DNA from: Spinacia oleracea
Lineage: Eukaryota; Streptophyta; Magnoliopsida; Caryophyllales; Amaranthaceae
Length of the DNA stretch: 64,000 nt
Direction: 5' to 3'
NCBI RefSeq assembly: GCF_020520425.1
Contig: NC_079487.1
Coordinates: 131,214,385-131,278,384 of the forward strand
Below, in pieces: positions 1-10,053 of the stretch (the stretch's first letter is position 1; each line of letters starts with the position of its first letter). The notes under the pieces were generated by a model. The model did not search any database, was not told the DNA's origin, and saw only the letters and a list, made by a program, of their open reading frames with translations. The position numbers were made by a program, and so were the translations under genes.

Positions 1-968
1 TTATCCAAGTCGTAGATGTTGCCGGAAACGGAAACATGGTACGTATCGGAAAATATTATTGGAAATGGAAATATTACCAGAATCGGAAATATTGCCGGAA
101 ACGGAAATATTGTCAGAATCGGAAATATTGCCGGAATCGGAAAATAATTCCGAAAACGGAAATATTAAATATTTGTTCGAAACGGAAATTAATTCCGGAA
201 TCGGAAATATTAAATATTGTTCGTATCGGAAATAGATTCCGGAAATGGAAATTTAATCGGAAGCGTATCGTACGAATTAGCATCGGACGAGGCCTGCCGG
301 ACGAAGGCCCAGCACGAAGCCAGGCCATCGCCCAGCAAGCACGCACGCCACAGCCCAGCGCGCACAAGGCCGCGCATGCATGGGCCGCGCTGCGTGGGCT
401 GCTGCTCGCATGCGTGGGCAGCCCTTGTGGCTGCCGTGTGTGTGTGAGTTTGAGCTCATGCGAGATTCCTGAATCTGCAAGAGTCAGTGTATGATTAAAT
501 GTCTATTCCTATTGGATAAATTGATTAAGTAGAATTCATGTAGAATTCTAATTCCAATTAATTCGCATCCTACTAGGATTACGATTCCTTTTCCATAACT
601 CTATAAATAAAGGCCTAGGGGTCATAATTTATACATAAGTTTCAAAGTATTCAAAAGTGAGGTTTTTGAGAGAAAATTCAAACACCCATCTTGCCCCAAA
701 AGTGCCGAATTTTCTGAGTACCTTAAGGGCGATTCTAGTTGGTCAATCTTAAGGCGGATCCGGACGTGCTGTGGACTATCTACGGAGGGACGACACTTGG
801 AGTCCTAAAAGACTTGTTCTTGTTCGGTTCGGGCGCAGCTAGGGAAGGCACGCAACAAAGAGTATGCATCTAATTATGCTATATGATTATGTGTAAATAA
901 TATGTTTCCTGGGTTAATGGTTGTTTCCGCATGATCTATGTAAATGTCATATGTATCATAACCTAACA
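1..968 (+). repeat. Copia left LTR (3' part)
   Basis: Direct repeat of 9086-10053, ending in ...CCTAACA just before the primer-binding site. It carries a run of short GGAAATATT / CCGGAA repeats (about 1-260), a GC-rich block (about 285-445), and a TATA-like TATAAAT at 602-608, which is the likely promoter of the element's RNA. The first ~372 bp of this LTR are outside the window. Confidence 0.93.
602..608 (+). promoter_or_regulatory. Probable TATA box of the Copia LTR
   Basis: TATAAAT follows the GC-rich block and precedes AAAGGCCTAGG in the LTR, about 365 bp before the LTR end. The same box recurs at 9687-9693 in the right LTR. Its placement suits the U3/R boundary of a plant Copia LTR; transcription itself is not shown. 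Confidence 0.6.
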
Positions 969-969
969 G

Positions 970-985
970 TGGTATCACGAGCCCC
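970..985 (+). promoter_or_regulatory. Copia primer-binding site (tRNA-iMet type)
   Basis: Immediately after the LTR end, TGGTATCACGAGCCCC resembles the complement of the 3' end of plant initiator tRNA-Met (TGGTATCAGAGC...), the usual Copia minus-strand primer. One base of spacing separates it from the LTR. Confidence 0.8.
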
Positions 986-3883
986 TTATTATTTTCATAA
1001 TCTAAATTGCATGAACATGGTTAAATATTACAAATTTGCAAGAATTAAAAGGGGTGATTAATTTTCGTAATTGTTAATTAATTGCAAATTGCGTTTATTT
1101 AAATATATGTACGCAGTTTTTCGGCAGTTTCTTCATTACTCATCCGAATTGAGTGATTTTTGTGTCAATTCCGCATGTAAAAGGCATTCTAAAATTTTGA
1201 CAAAAATAGGTTTTTTTCTGCCGAACCCAGAATTCTCAAATTCGAAGCCTAACTATGACTTTTCGAAGGTTTTAGTTTTTCGGATGCAAAATTTCGTAAA
1301 TTTAAGATGTTAAATTAAATATTTGCGATTCCTGTTGATAAATCTTGAATTTTTGATTGACCTACTGCATATGTTTAACAAGTTTGAATGCCTAGTCTTG
1401 TTAATTATGCAATCTAATTTGTAATTATGATTAATTTGTTGAAAATTAGAATAATTTAGAATTAATTTGATTTTCATAATTAATTGTAATTTAATTAGAA
1501 ACCTATGATTAAAAACCACCATAAAAATTGTAAATTTACGATAAATTTTAAATTTTTATGACCTAGACTTGAATCCATATCAATCGGAAATCAATTGGAT
1601 AATAAATTTTCGATTTTTTCGCCCTAAAATTATGAAATTAATAATATTTATTAATTTGTCATTAATTTTAAATATAAATTTTAAATTTTTATGCGATTCG
1701 TTCAAATAACTTGCACGCACGAAGCAATGGACGCTTCGTGTTACCCTTAAGGGGTGTTGTATAATGCGGGCATGCGACGACGAGCAAGGGAGCTCGTCGC
1801 CCGTGCGGCACGAATGCAATGAGCAAGGGCGTAGTGCACGAGCACAAGGCAGCAGCCCTGCCTTGTGTCGTGTGCCACGAGCAATGAACGGATGGGCATG
1901 GGCGAGGGGCGAGCCAAGGCAGTCGCGTGTGGGCAGCAAGCGAGCTGCGCCACAGCGCGCGCTGCCTCGCACAACAGCGCGCAGCCTCGTGCGCAGCGAG
2001 CGCAAGCTCGCGTGCCACGAGCGCTGCGCACAGCATCACTCGCGCGCGCGCAGCGAGCGATCTCGCGCGCCAGCGAGCGATGGCTCGCGCGCACCAGCGA
2101 GCGATCTCGCGCGCCAGCGAGCGATGGCTCGCGCGCACCAGCGAGCGATGGCTCGCGCGCACCAGCGAGCGATCTCGCGCGCCAGCGAGCGATGGCTCGC
2201 GCGCACCAGCGAGCGATCTCGCGCGCCAGCGAGCGATCTCGCGCGCCAGCGAGCGAACCAGCGCGCCCAGCGAGCGATCTCGCGCGCGCACTGCGAGCGA
2301 TAGCTCGCGTGCGATGGGGCGCTGTGCGGAGGCTTGCGTATGGGACAGCAGCAGCTATGCAACGAGCGCATGGGCTGCGCGCACATGGCCAGCAATGGCT
2401 GTGTGCGTACAGCCCATGGGCGTGCAACGCGTAGGGTGTTTTGCGTTTCGATTAGATCGTTTTGAATGTTTAATTTGAAAATTTCAGTTCACGTAATTTT
2501 AATTAATTTTAAAATTAATAATTTGAATTAATTTCTTGGATTTTAATTTTGAATATTATAATTATAATAAATGGAATTTATTCTAATTATTTTACTAAAA
2601 TTAAAATCATGAATTAATTTAAATGCGACTGAAATTAAATTAAATTTTGGATTCAATTATAAATTTATATGAGCTTTAAATTTTAATTAAATTTGTATGT
2701 TTCCGGTTAGACTAGAAATACAATTTTATGTTTAAAATTAGTAAAGCATATGAATTTATTGGTTTGAGTGGGAGCACTTTTTAGTCATAAACTCTTGATT
2801 AGGTCTACAAATCCTTAAGGTTAAAACAACTCGATTAGAATTAATAAGGACTGAATAATTGGTAGATTATTGGTGCCCTTGATTAATTGCTGCAAATGTT
2901 TACGTGATGCATAATGTGTTTAACTAACCAGCTATGTGGGCCATTCATGATAATGAATGGGTGAATGGTATATATTGTATATGTACTGTTTTGCAGGTTA
3001 TGAAGTGACTAGTATGGCCCAAATAGGATAGAAAATATGGTCTGCGTACCATTAATTTGAATGTAATTGGTCTAGAGTACCAAAGTTGTTTTTCAATTCA
3101 AATATGGTCTGCGTACCATCAAATAGTTGTAATTAGTTATAACTTATCCTATTTGAAGAAAATGGTGCCTCCCACGGAGATTTTCAAGACGGACTTTGAA
3201 GTCAAAGCTTCAAGATGAAGTCGGGCCATACTAGATCACAAATATCTTATGCATGTTTTAAGTTATTTATTGTTTTAAATATGTCTTAAAATGCATGAGA
3301 TCATAAGCTTGATTATGTTGCATGATTAAGGATTTTAGTTCACTTAAAATCTAACCAACATAGTAAGAGCCTTAAGTTCCAAACTTAAAAATTGAGTTAA
3401 AAGGTGCCATGCCAAAATATACACTTGCTTGGATATCCTTTACATCAATCTAGTAATAGTTTTCGCTCAGCGAGGTGTTACTTATTGGTCCTAAAGGGGC
3501 AAGGTACACAAATAATTGTGAGTACATGTTAGTTTTGGTGAAACTCAACGATATAAGTAAGGAGTCCTTTTATGTCGTGGCAAATTCGATAGGTTTACCT
3601 AATAAGTTCTTAGACGTACCTATCAACCAAGAATAGTTTCTAGACTATTAGCAAAAGGCTTTTGCTTACCTAAGATGTTCTAGGATTAAGTCGACAAACT
3701 GTGCTTAGTTCTTCAATGATTTTAGGATCTTGGAATCATTTTATTCACACCTGCCGGAACACATAACTTGAATAAAATGCTTAATAAACATTGAATTATG
3801 CATGAATGCTAGAATTTAAGTTTATTAAGAGAAACTGTGAATGGTTATTTATTTGTTTATTCTTTTCAATTGTAGTTTTTAAT
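986..3883 (+). other. Long non-coding leader of the Copia element
   Basis: About 2.9 kb lies between the primer site and the gag start. It is strongly AT-rich except for a GC-rich island at about 1760-2440. The end (about 2990-3790) holds small repeats, such as GGTCTGCGTACCAT twice near 3040 and 3105. I see no convincing protein in it; the open frames inside the GC island exist in several frames at once because of the repeat. Confidence 0.75.
2040..2310 (+). repeat. CpG-rich tandem array of hairpin-forming units
   Basis: About twelve interspersed units of two kinds, based on GCGAGCGATCTCGCGCGCCA (20 bp) and GCGAGCGATGG-CTCGCGCGCACCA (24 bp). Each unit can fold on itself as a GCGAG/CTCGC stem with a CGAT or CGATGG loop. 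The array lies in the leader RNA of the Copia element and contrasts sharply with its AT-rich surroundings. Confidence 0.85.
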
Positions 3884-6800
3884 ATGGCAAACAACAATTC
3901 ATTCAACATTCGATCAATTCTCGAAAAGGAGAAGTTGAACGGGAAAAACTTCCTTGACTGGCAAAGGAACTTGCAAATAGTTCTTATGCAGGAAGAAAAG
4001 GAGTATGTCCTAGATGAGGCGATGCCCGAAGCTCCAGGCGACGGGATCACTCAGGCAGCCCTCAATCGTTGGATTGATGCCAACAAGGATGTGAAATGTC
4101 TAATACTCGCCACCATGAGTGCGGATCTGCAGAAAACGTTCATCAACTCAGATGCTTTCACAATCATCAGTGAGTTGAAGAACATGTTCCAAGATCTGGC
4201 TCGAGTCGAAAGATTCGAGACTCATAGGCAAATTCTTGAGACCAAGCTTAAGAAAGGCGAGCCCGTAAGTCCACATGTTCTCAAAATGATTGGACTCATT
4301 GAGAATATGAGTCGGCTGGATCAGCAATTTTCTCAGGAAATGGCTATAGACACCATCCTCCATTCTCTTCATAGCGGGTATGATCAGTTCAAACTGAACT
4401 ACAGTATGAATAGTCTGGACAAAACGCTCACTGAGCTTCACGGTATGCTGAAGACCGCTGAAAAGACGCTCAAAAGTGATAAGCAGGATGTGCTTATGGT
4501 GCGTGGGGGCAAGTTCAAGAAATCTGGAAAGAAGAGGAATGCTAAGAAAGGTGGCAACAAGGCCAGCCCAACTAAGCAAACTGGCGCCAAATCTGCAAAG
4601 AGGAAGGTCAGTCAACCCACTTCTGAATCCGAATGCTTCTACTGCAAGAAGAAGGGGCATTGGAAGAGAGATTGCTTGAAGCTAAAGGAAGATCAGAAGA
4701 ACGGAACAGTCGTTCCATCTTCAGGTATTTTCGTTATAGACTGTATACTTGCTAATTCAACTTCTTGGGTATTAGATACAGGTTGTGGCTCACACTTATG
4801 TTCCAATCCACAGGGACTAAGAAGAAGTAGAAAGTTAAGCAAGGGTGAAGTCGACCTACGAGTGGGAAATGGAGCACGGATTGCTGCATTAGCTGTAGGA
4901 ACTTACTATTTGTCGTTGCCCTCCGGGCTAGTTTTGGAACTGGAAGAATGTTTCCATGTTCCAAGTCTTACTAAAAACATCATTTCAGTTTCTTGCTTAG
5001 ATGCTAAGGGATTTTCCTTTATAATAAAAGACAATAGTTGTTCGTTTTATTTTAAAGAGATGTTTTATGGATCTGCTAGATTAGTCAATGGACTTTATTT
5101 ATTAGATCACGACAAACAAGTATATAACATAAATACCAAAAAGGCCAAAAAGGATGATTCAGATCTCACCTATCTGTGGCATTGTCGATTAGGCCATATA
5201 AACTTGAAACGCTTAGAAAGACTTCAAAGGGAAGGAATTCTAGAACCATTTGACTTAGAGGATTATGGTAAATGCGAATCATGTTTACTTGGAAAAATGA
5301 CAAAGCAACCTTTCTCTAAAGTTGGAGAAAGAGCAAATGAACTATTGGGTTTAATCCATACAGATGTATGTGGACCAATGAGTACAAATGCTAGAGGTGG
5401 TTTCAGCTACTTTATCACTTTCACTGATGACTTCAGTAGGTATGGTTATGTCTACCTAGTGAAGCATAAGTCTGAATCCTTTGACAAATTCAAGGAATTT
5501 CAGAGTGAAGTAGAGAATCAATTAGGCAAGAAGATTAAGGCACTGCGGTCTGATAGAGGCGGTGAATATCTGAGCTATGAATTTGATGACCATCTGAAAG
5601 AATGTGGAATTCTATCAGAATTGACTCCTCCTGGAACACCACAATGGAACGGTGTGTCAGAACGGAGGAACAGAACCTTGCTAGACATGGTCAGGTCAAT
5701 GATGGGTCAGGCCGAACTTCCATTAGAATTTTGGGGACATGCACTAAATACAGCTGCACTCACTATAAATAGAGCTCCGTCTAAAGCTGTCGAAAAGACT
5801 CCATACGAATTATGGTTTGGAAAGCCTCCAAATGTGTCTTTTCTTAAGATTTGGGGATGTGAAGTATACGTCAAACGATTAATTTCAGACAAACTTCATC
5901 CAAAATCTGACAAATGTATCCTTGTGGGCTATCCAAAGGAAACAAAGGGGTATTACTTCTACAATACATCTGAGAACAAAGTGTTTGTTGCTCGAGATGG
6001 TGTCTTTTTGGAGAAAGATCACATTTCCAAAATGACAAGTGGGAGAAAAGTAGACCTCGAAGAAATTCGAGTCGAACAACAAACTCTAGAGAATGCTCAA
6101 GATGACATTCAGGATGAAACTCAGAGATCTTTAGAAGAATCTGGTGAGAATCATGGTCAATCTAGAAATGTTACCCCGCGTAGATCGCAAAGATATAGAT
6201 CTCAACCGGAAAGGTACTTAGGTATTTTGACGAACGAGAGCTATGACGTTCTATTACTTGAAAGTGATGAACCTGCGACTTACAAGCAAGCTATGACGAG
6301 CCCTAGCTCCAAGCAATGGCAAGAAGCCATGCAATCTGAATTAGACTCCATGTCTGAAAACCAAGTATGGGATTTGGTCGATTTGCCAGATGGCTACCAA
6401 GCCATTGGAAGCAAATGGGTTTTCAAACTGAAAAAGGACAAGGATGGGAAACTTGAAGTTTTCAAAGCTAGATTGGTTGCGAAAGGTTACAGGCAAGTCC
6501 ACGGTGTGGATTACGATGAAACCTTTTCACCAGTTGCAATGCTAAAGTCTATTCGAATAATGTTAGCAATCGCTGCATATTACGATTACGAAATATGGCA
6601 GATGGATGTCAAAACTGCTTTCTTAAACGGCGTTTTAACAGAAACTGTGTTTATGACACAGCCTGAAGGTTTTGAAGATCCAAAGAATGCTAAAAAGGTA
6701 TGCAAGCTAAAGAAGTCAATCTACGGATTGAAGCAGGCATCCAGGAGCTGGAATATACGTTTTGATGAAGCAGTCAGTGACTTTGGTTTCATCAAGAACG

Positions 6801-7849
6801 CGGACGAATCTTGTGTATACAAGAAGGTCAGTGGGAGCAAAATTGCTTTCCTAGTATTATATGTCGACGACATATTGCTTATCGGAAATGACATTCCTAT
6901 GTTGAACTCTGTCAAGATTTGGCTTGGGAAATGTTTTTCGATGAAGGATCTAGGGGAAGCACAGTACATATTGGGCATCAAGATTTACAGAGATAGATCT
7001 AAAAAGATGATTGGACTTAGTCAAAGCACTTATATCAATAAGGTGCTTGATAGGTTCAAGATGGCGGACTCCAAGCGAGGCTACCTACCCATGTCTCATG
7101 GAATGACTCTAAGCAAGACTCAGTGCCCAAAAACACTTGATGAGCGTAGACGAATGAATGGGATTCCATATGCATCATTGATTGGTTCAATAATGTATGC
7201 TATGATATGTACACGCCCGGATGTTGCGTACGCACTCAGTGCTACGAGCAGATACCAGTCAGACCCAGGAGAGGCGCATTGGACTGCTGCCAAGAACATT
7301 CTGAAGTACCTGAAAAGGCACAAAGATGACTTCCTGGTCTATGGTGGAGATGATGAATTAATTGTTAAAGGCTATACGGACGCAAGTTTCCAAACCGACA
7401 AAGATGATTTCAGATCACAGTCTGGGTTTGTCTTCTGCCTCAACGGAGGAGCAGTAAGCTGGAAAAGTGCTAAGCAAAGCACCATTGCGGATTCTACAAC
7501 TGAAGCGGAGTACATTGCTGCACATGAAGCAGCAAAGGAAGCTATATGGCTAAGGAAGTTCATAGGAGAACTTGGTGTAGTCCCCTCCATTAAAGGACCA
7601 ATAGCCCTGTATTGTGATAATAACGGAGCTATTGCACAGGCAAAAGAGCCTAGACACCACCAGAGAGTCAAGCATGTACTTCGTAGATTTCACCTTCTAC
7701 GAGAGTTCGTTGAAAGAAAAGAAGTCGAGATAAGCAAAATTGGAACTGATGACAACATATCAGATCCATTAACTAAACCTCTGCCGCAAGCGAAGCACAA
7801 CTCGCACACTACAGCTATGGGAATCAAGCATATTGGAGAATGGCTTTGA
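3884..7849 (+). CDS. Copia gag-pol polyprotein
   Basis: Single long frame; the ATG at 3884 (MANNNSFNIRS) is preferred because it begins the conserved gag N-terminus, with an upstream in-frame ATG at 3806 as the alternative. Parts in order by position: gag with CCHC knuckle CFYCKKKGHWKRDC (about 4633-4674); aspartic protease WVLDTGCGSH (about 4767-4796); GAG-pre-integrase with HCRLGH (about 5180); integrase core HTDVCGP ... SDRGGEY ... WNGVSERRN (about 5360-5670); reverse transcriptase with QMDVKTAFLNG and YVDD (about 6600-6875); RNase H with TDASF, STTEAEY and YCDNNGA (about 7375-7630). This is the usual Copia order. As a fossil-class element it is described only by its parts; it looks whole. 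Confidence 0.95.
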   Translation: MANNNSFNIRSILEKEKLNGKNFLDWQRNLQIVLMQEEKEYVLDEAMPEAPGDGITQAALNRWIDANKDVKCLILATMSADLQKTFINSDAFTIISELKNMFQDLARVERFETHRQILETKLKKGEPVSPHVLKMIGLIENMSRLDQQFSQEMAIDTILHSLHSGYDQFKLNYSMNSLDKTLTELHGMLKTAEKTLKSDKQDVLMVRGGKFKKSGKKRNAKKGGNKASPTKQTGAKSAKRKVSQPTSESECFYCKKKGHWKRDCLKLKEDQKNGTVVPSSGIFVIDCILANSTSWVLDTGCGSHLCSNPQGLRRSRKLSKGEVDLRVGNGARIAALAVGTYYLSLPSGLVLELEECFHVPSLTKNIISVSCLDAKGFSFIIKDNSCSFYFKEMFYGSARLVNGLYLLDHDKQVYNINTKKAKKDDSDLTYLWHCRLGHINLKRLERLQREGILEPFDLEDYGKCESCLLGKMTKQPFSKVGERANELLGLIHTDVCGPMSTNARGGFSYFITFTDDFSRYGYVYLVKHKSESFDKFKEFQSEVENQLGKKIKALRSDRGGEYLSYEFDDHLKECGILSELTPPGTPQWNGVSERRNRTLLDMVRSMMGQAELPLEFWGHALNTAALTINRAPSKAVEKTPYELWFGKPPNVSFLKIWGCEVYVKRLISDKLHPKSDKCILVGYPKETKGYYFYNTSENKVFVARDGVFLEKDHISKMTSGRKVDLEEIRVEQQTLENAQDDIQDETQRSLEESGENHGQSRNVTPRRSQRYRSQPERYLGILTNESYDVLLLESDEPATYKQAMTSPSSKQWQEAMQSELDSMSENQVWDLVDLPDGYQAIGSKWVFKLKKDKDGKLEVFKARLVAKGYRQVHGVDYDETFSPVAMLKSIRIMLAIAAYYDYEIWQMDVKTAFLNGVLTETVFMTQPEGFEDPKNAKKVCKLKKSIYGLKQASRSWNIRFDEAVSDFGFIKNADESCVYKKVSGSKIAFLVLYVDDILLIGNDIPMLNSVKIWLGKCFSMKDLGEAQYILGIKIYRDRSKKMIGLSQSTYINKVLDRFKMADSKRGYLPMSHGMTLSKTQCPKTLDERRRMNGIPYASLIGSIMYAMICTRPDVAYALSATSRYQSDPGEAHWTAAKNILKYLKRHKDDFLVYGGDDELIVKGYTDASFQTDKDDFRSQSGFVFCLNGGAVSWKSAKQSTIADSTTEAEYIAAHEAAKEAIWLRKFIGELGVVPSIKGPIALYCDNNGAIAQAKEPRHHQRVKHVLRRFHLLREFVERKEVEISKIGTDDNISDPLTKPLPQAKHNSHTTAMGIKHIGEWL

Positions 7850-8713
7850 TGTCTCTGTTTAATGTTTTAAAGTTTTAGAGTTTAAATCTTTGTAAAACAT
7901 TATTGGTTAATCATTCACAATAAATGAAAGGAATTCATTTTTCCATTTAATTTGTGGTTTATTAAATGATGAGTCCCTTCAACTTGACGATATATTCAAG
8001 ATAGACTGTCAGGACCAGTCCTGTGACTAAGAAATGTCTATCAAGTGAACTTGAATGTCAAAGGTTGAAAATGGTCCCTAGTCGGAGTTTTCTATAAAAT
8101 TGGACGCATAGAAAACGTTAGACGATTAGAATGCAAGATGACTAGTAGTTCTGTTTCTTGAACTATGTGGACATGGCAATGTCATAATCATTTGCATAGA
8201 TACTTACTTTGGGAAGACTAGTATCGGACAAGACCTATGAAACTTTACTGTAAGAGATGAAAGTCTGTCATAAGTAAATTTCATTAAGTTATTAGACACT
8301 AAATCCTCAATACCTGAGTGATTTGAGATTACTTGTTTGAGAACTGGTTGCTTTGACGTTGACCAACCGTCGCACCGTAAAAGGAGGCTATAAAGGCAAC
8401 GCTCAGGTAATCACCTATCAAACGAAGTCTAATCTCAAGATCGCAAGATTGGGATTGTCCTCCCATAAATCGGGATGAGATGCTTAAAAGTTGTACAAGG
8501 CCACTCGGAGAGCTAGAAACTGTGAAATGCATGGCCGTGCTCGGATGAATCATAGGCTATGATTATCTGTTTATTTGATCAGTTGAACTCTGAAACCGAG
8601 GAACACCTCTGGACATAATAAGGATGACAACTCTTACCTTATGTTCAAGAGCAAGCATCGAGCGACAAAGGAATTAGGAAATGCACACTTGTCCCTAAGG
8701 ACAAGTGGGAGAC
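7850..8713 (+). other. Copia 3' untranslated region and polypurine tract
   Basis: Non-coding stretch between the end of the polyprotein and the right LTR. It ends in AGGACAAGTGGGAGAC (about 8698-8713), the purine tract typical of plant Copia elements directly before TGAAGG, the LTR start. No further gene seen. Confidence 0.75.
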
Positions 8714-10053
8714 TGAAGGAAATAATGCCCTTGGTCCAAGTATGCATTCTATGTTAAGTCTAATAAATGCGGTTCAGTATTAATTAACAAGTTAATAATT
8801 CAGTGAGATCAAGTGAGCTGAATGCCTAGCTAGAGGCCGCTTCAGTTCAAGTGGAATTAATGATATTAATCCACAGCTTACTCTTGACTGAACCCGTAGG
8901 GTCACACAAATAGTACGTAAACGGATCAAGTATTTAATGGCATTAAATACTCCATCTATGAATATTCGGAACCGACGGATCTTGGTTTCAGTGGGAGCTA
9001 AGATCGTCACAGGCAAGAAATGAATACTCCGGAAACGATGATATTGCCGGAAACGGAAATATGGATCGTATCGGAAATATGAATATTATCCAAGTCGTAG
9101 ATGTTGCCGGAAACGGAAACATGGTACGTATCGGAAAATATTATTGGAAATGGAAATATTACCAGAATCGGAAATATTGCCGGAAACGGAAATATTGTCA
9201 GAATCGGAAATATTGCCGGAATCGGAAAATAATTCCGAAAACGGAAATATTAAATATTTGTTCGAAACGGAAATTAATTCCGGAATCGGAAATATTAAAT
9301 ATTGTTCGTATCGGAAATAGATTCCGGAAATGGAAATTTAATCGGAAGCGTATCGTACGAATTAGCATCGGACGAGGCCTGCCGGACGAAGGCCCAGCAC
9401 GAAGCCAGGCCATCGCCCAGCAAGCACGCACGCCACAGCCCAGCGCGCACAAGGCCGCGCATGCATGGGCCGCGCTGCGTGGGCTGCTGCTCGCATGCGT
9501 GGGCAGCCCTTGTGGCTGCCGTGTGTGTGTGAGTTTGAGCTCATGCGAGATTCCTGAATCTGCAAGAGTCAGTGTATGATTAAATGTCTATTCCTATTGG
9601 ATAAATTGATTAAGTAGAATTCATGTAGAATTCTAATTCCAATTAATTCGCATCCTACTAGGATTACGATTCCTTTTCCATAACTCTATAAATAAAGGCC
9701 TAGGGGTCATAATTTATACATAAGTTTCAAAGTATTCAAAAGTGAGGTTTTTGAGAGAAAATTCAAACACCCATCTTGCCCCAAAAGTGCCGAATTTTCT
9801 GAGTACCTTAAGGGCGATTCTAGTTGGTCAATCTTAAGGCGGATCCGGACGTGCTGTGGACTATCTACGGAGGGACGACACTTGGAGTCCTAAAAGACTT
9901 GTTCTTGTTCGGTTCGGGCGCAGCTAGGGAAGGCACGCAACAAAGAGTATGCATCTAATTATGCTATATGATTATGTGTAAATAATATGTTTCCTGGGTT
10001 AATGGTTGTTTCCGCATGATCTATGTAAATGTCATATGTATCATAACCTAACA
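8714..10053 (+). repeat. Copia right LTR (complete, 1340 bp)
   Basis: Starts TGAAGG after the purine tract and ends ...CCTAACA. Bases 9086-10053 match the left LTR at 1-968. The repeated CCGGAAACGGAAATATTG-type motif fills about 9030-9345, and a GC-rich block lies at about 9370-9530. The next bases (CTCGT, 10054-10058) should be the target duplication, but its partner is outside the window. Confidence 0.93.

Larger units (their letters stand above)
1..10053 (+). mobile_element. Ty1/Copia LTR retrotransposon (5' end outside window)
   Basis: Two matching LTRs flank one long gag-pol frame. Position 1 matches position 9086, and the match runs to 968/10053; I saw no difference between the copies by eye, which suggests a recent insertion. 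The element starts about 372 bp before the window. Order: LTR, initiator-Met-tRNA-type primer site, 2.9-kb non-coding leader, gag-protease-integrase-RT-RNase H, purine tract, LTR. Integrase preceding RT makes it Copia. The gag start (LEKEKLNG...DW) and the long leader resemble the Angela/Tork group, which is inference. It is inserted at the end of the pol region of the minus-strand Athila element that continues at 10054. It looks whole. Confidence 0.95.

Noticed and set aside
36-494. 152-codon frame in the Copia LTR (also 9061-9579)
   Set aside because: Product of the short LTR repeat and the GC block; LTR sequence is non-coding.
1689-2478. Several 120-226-codon frames in the CpG-rich island
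   Set aside because: Open simultaneously in most frames because of the repeat; Arg/Ala/Ser-only composition; inside a retrotransposon leader.
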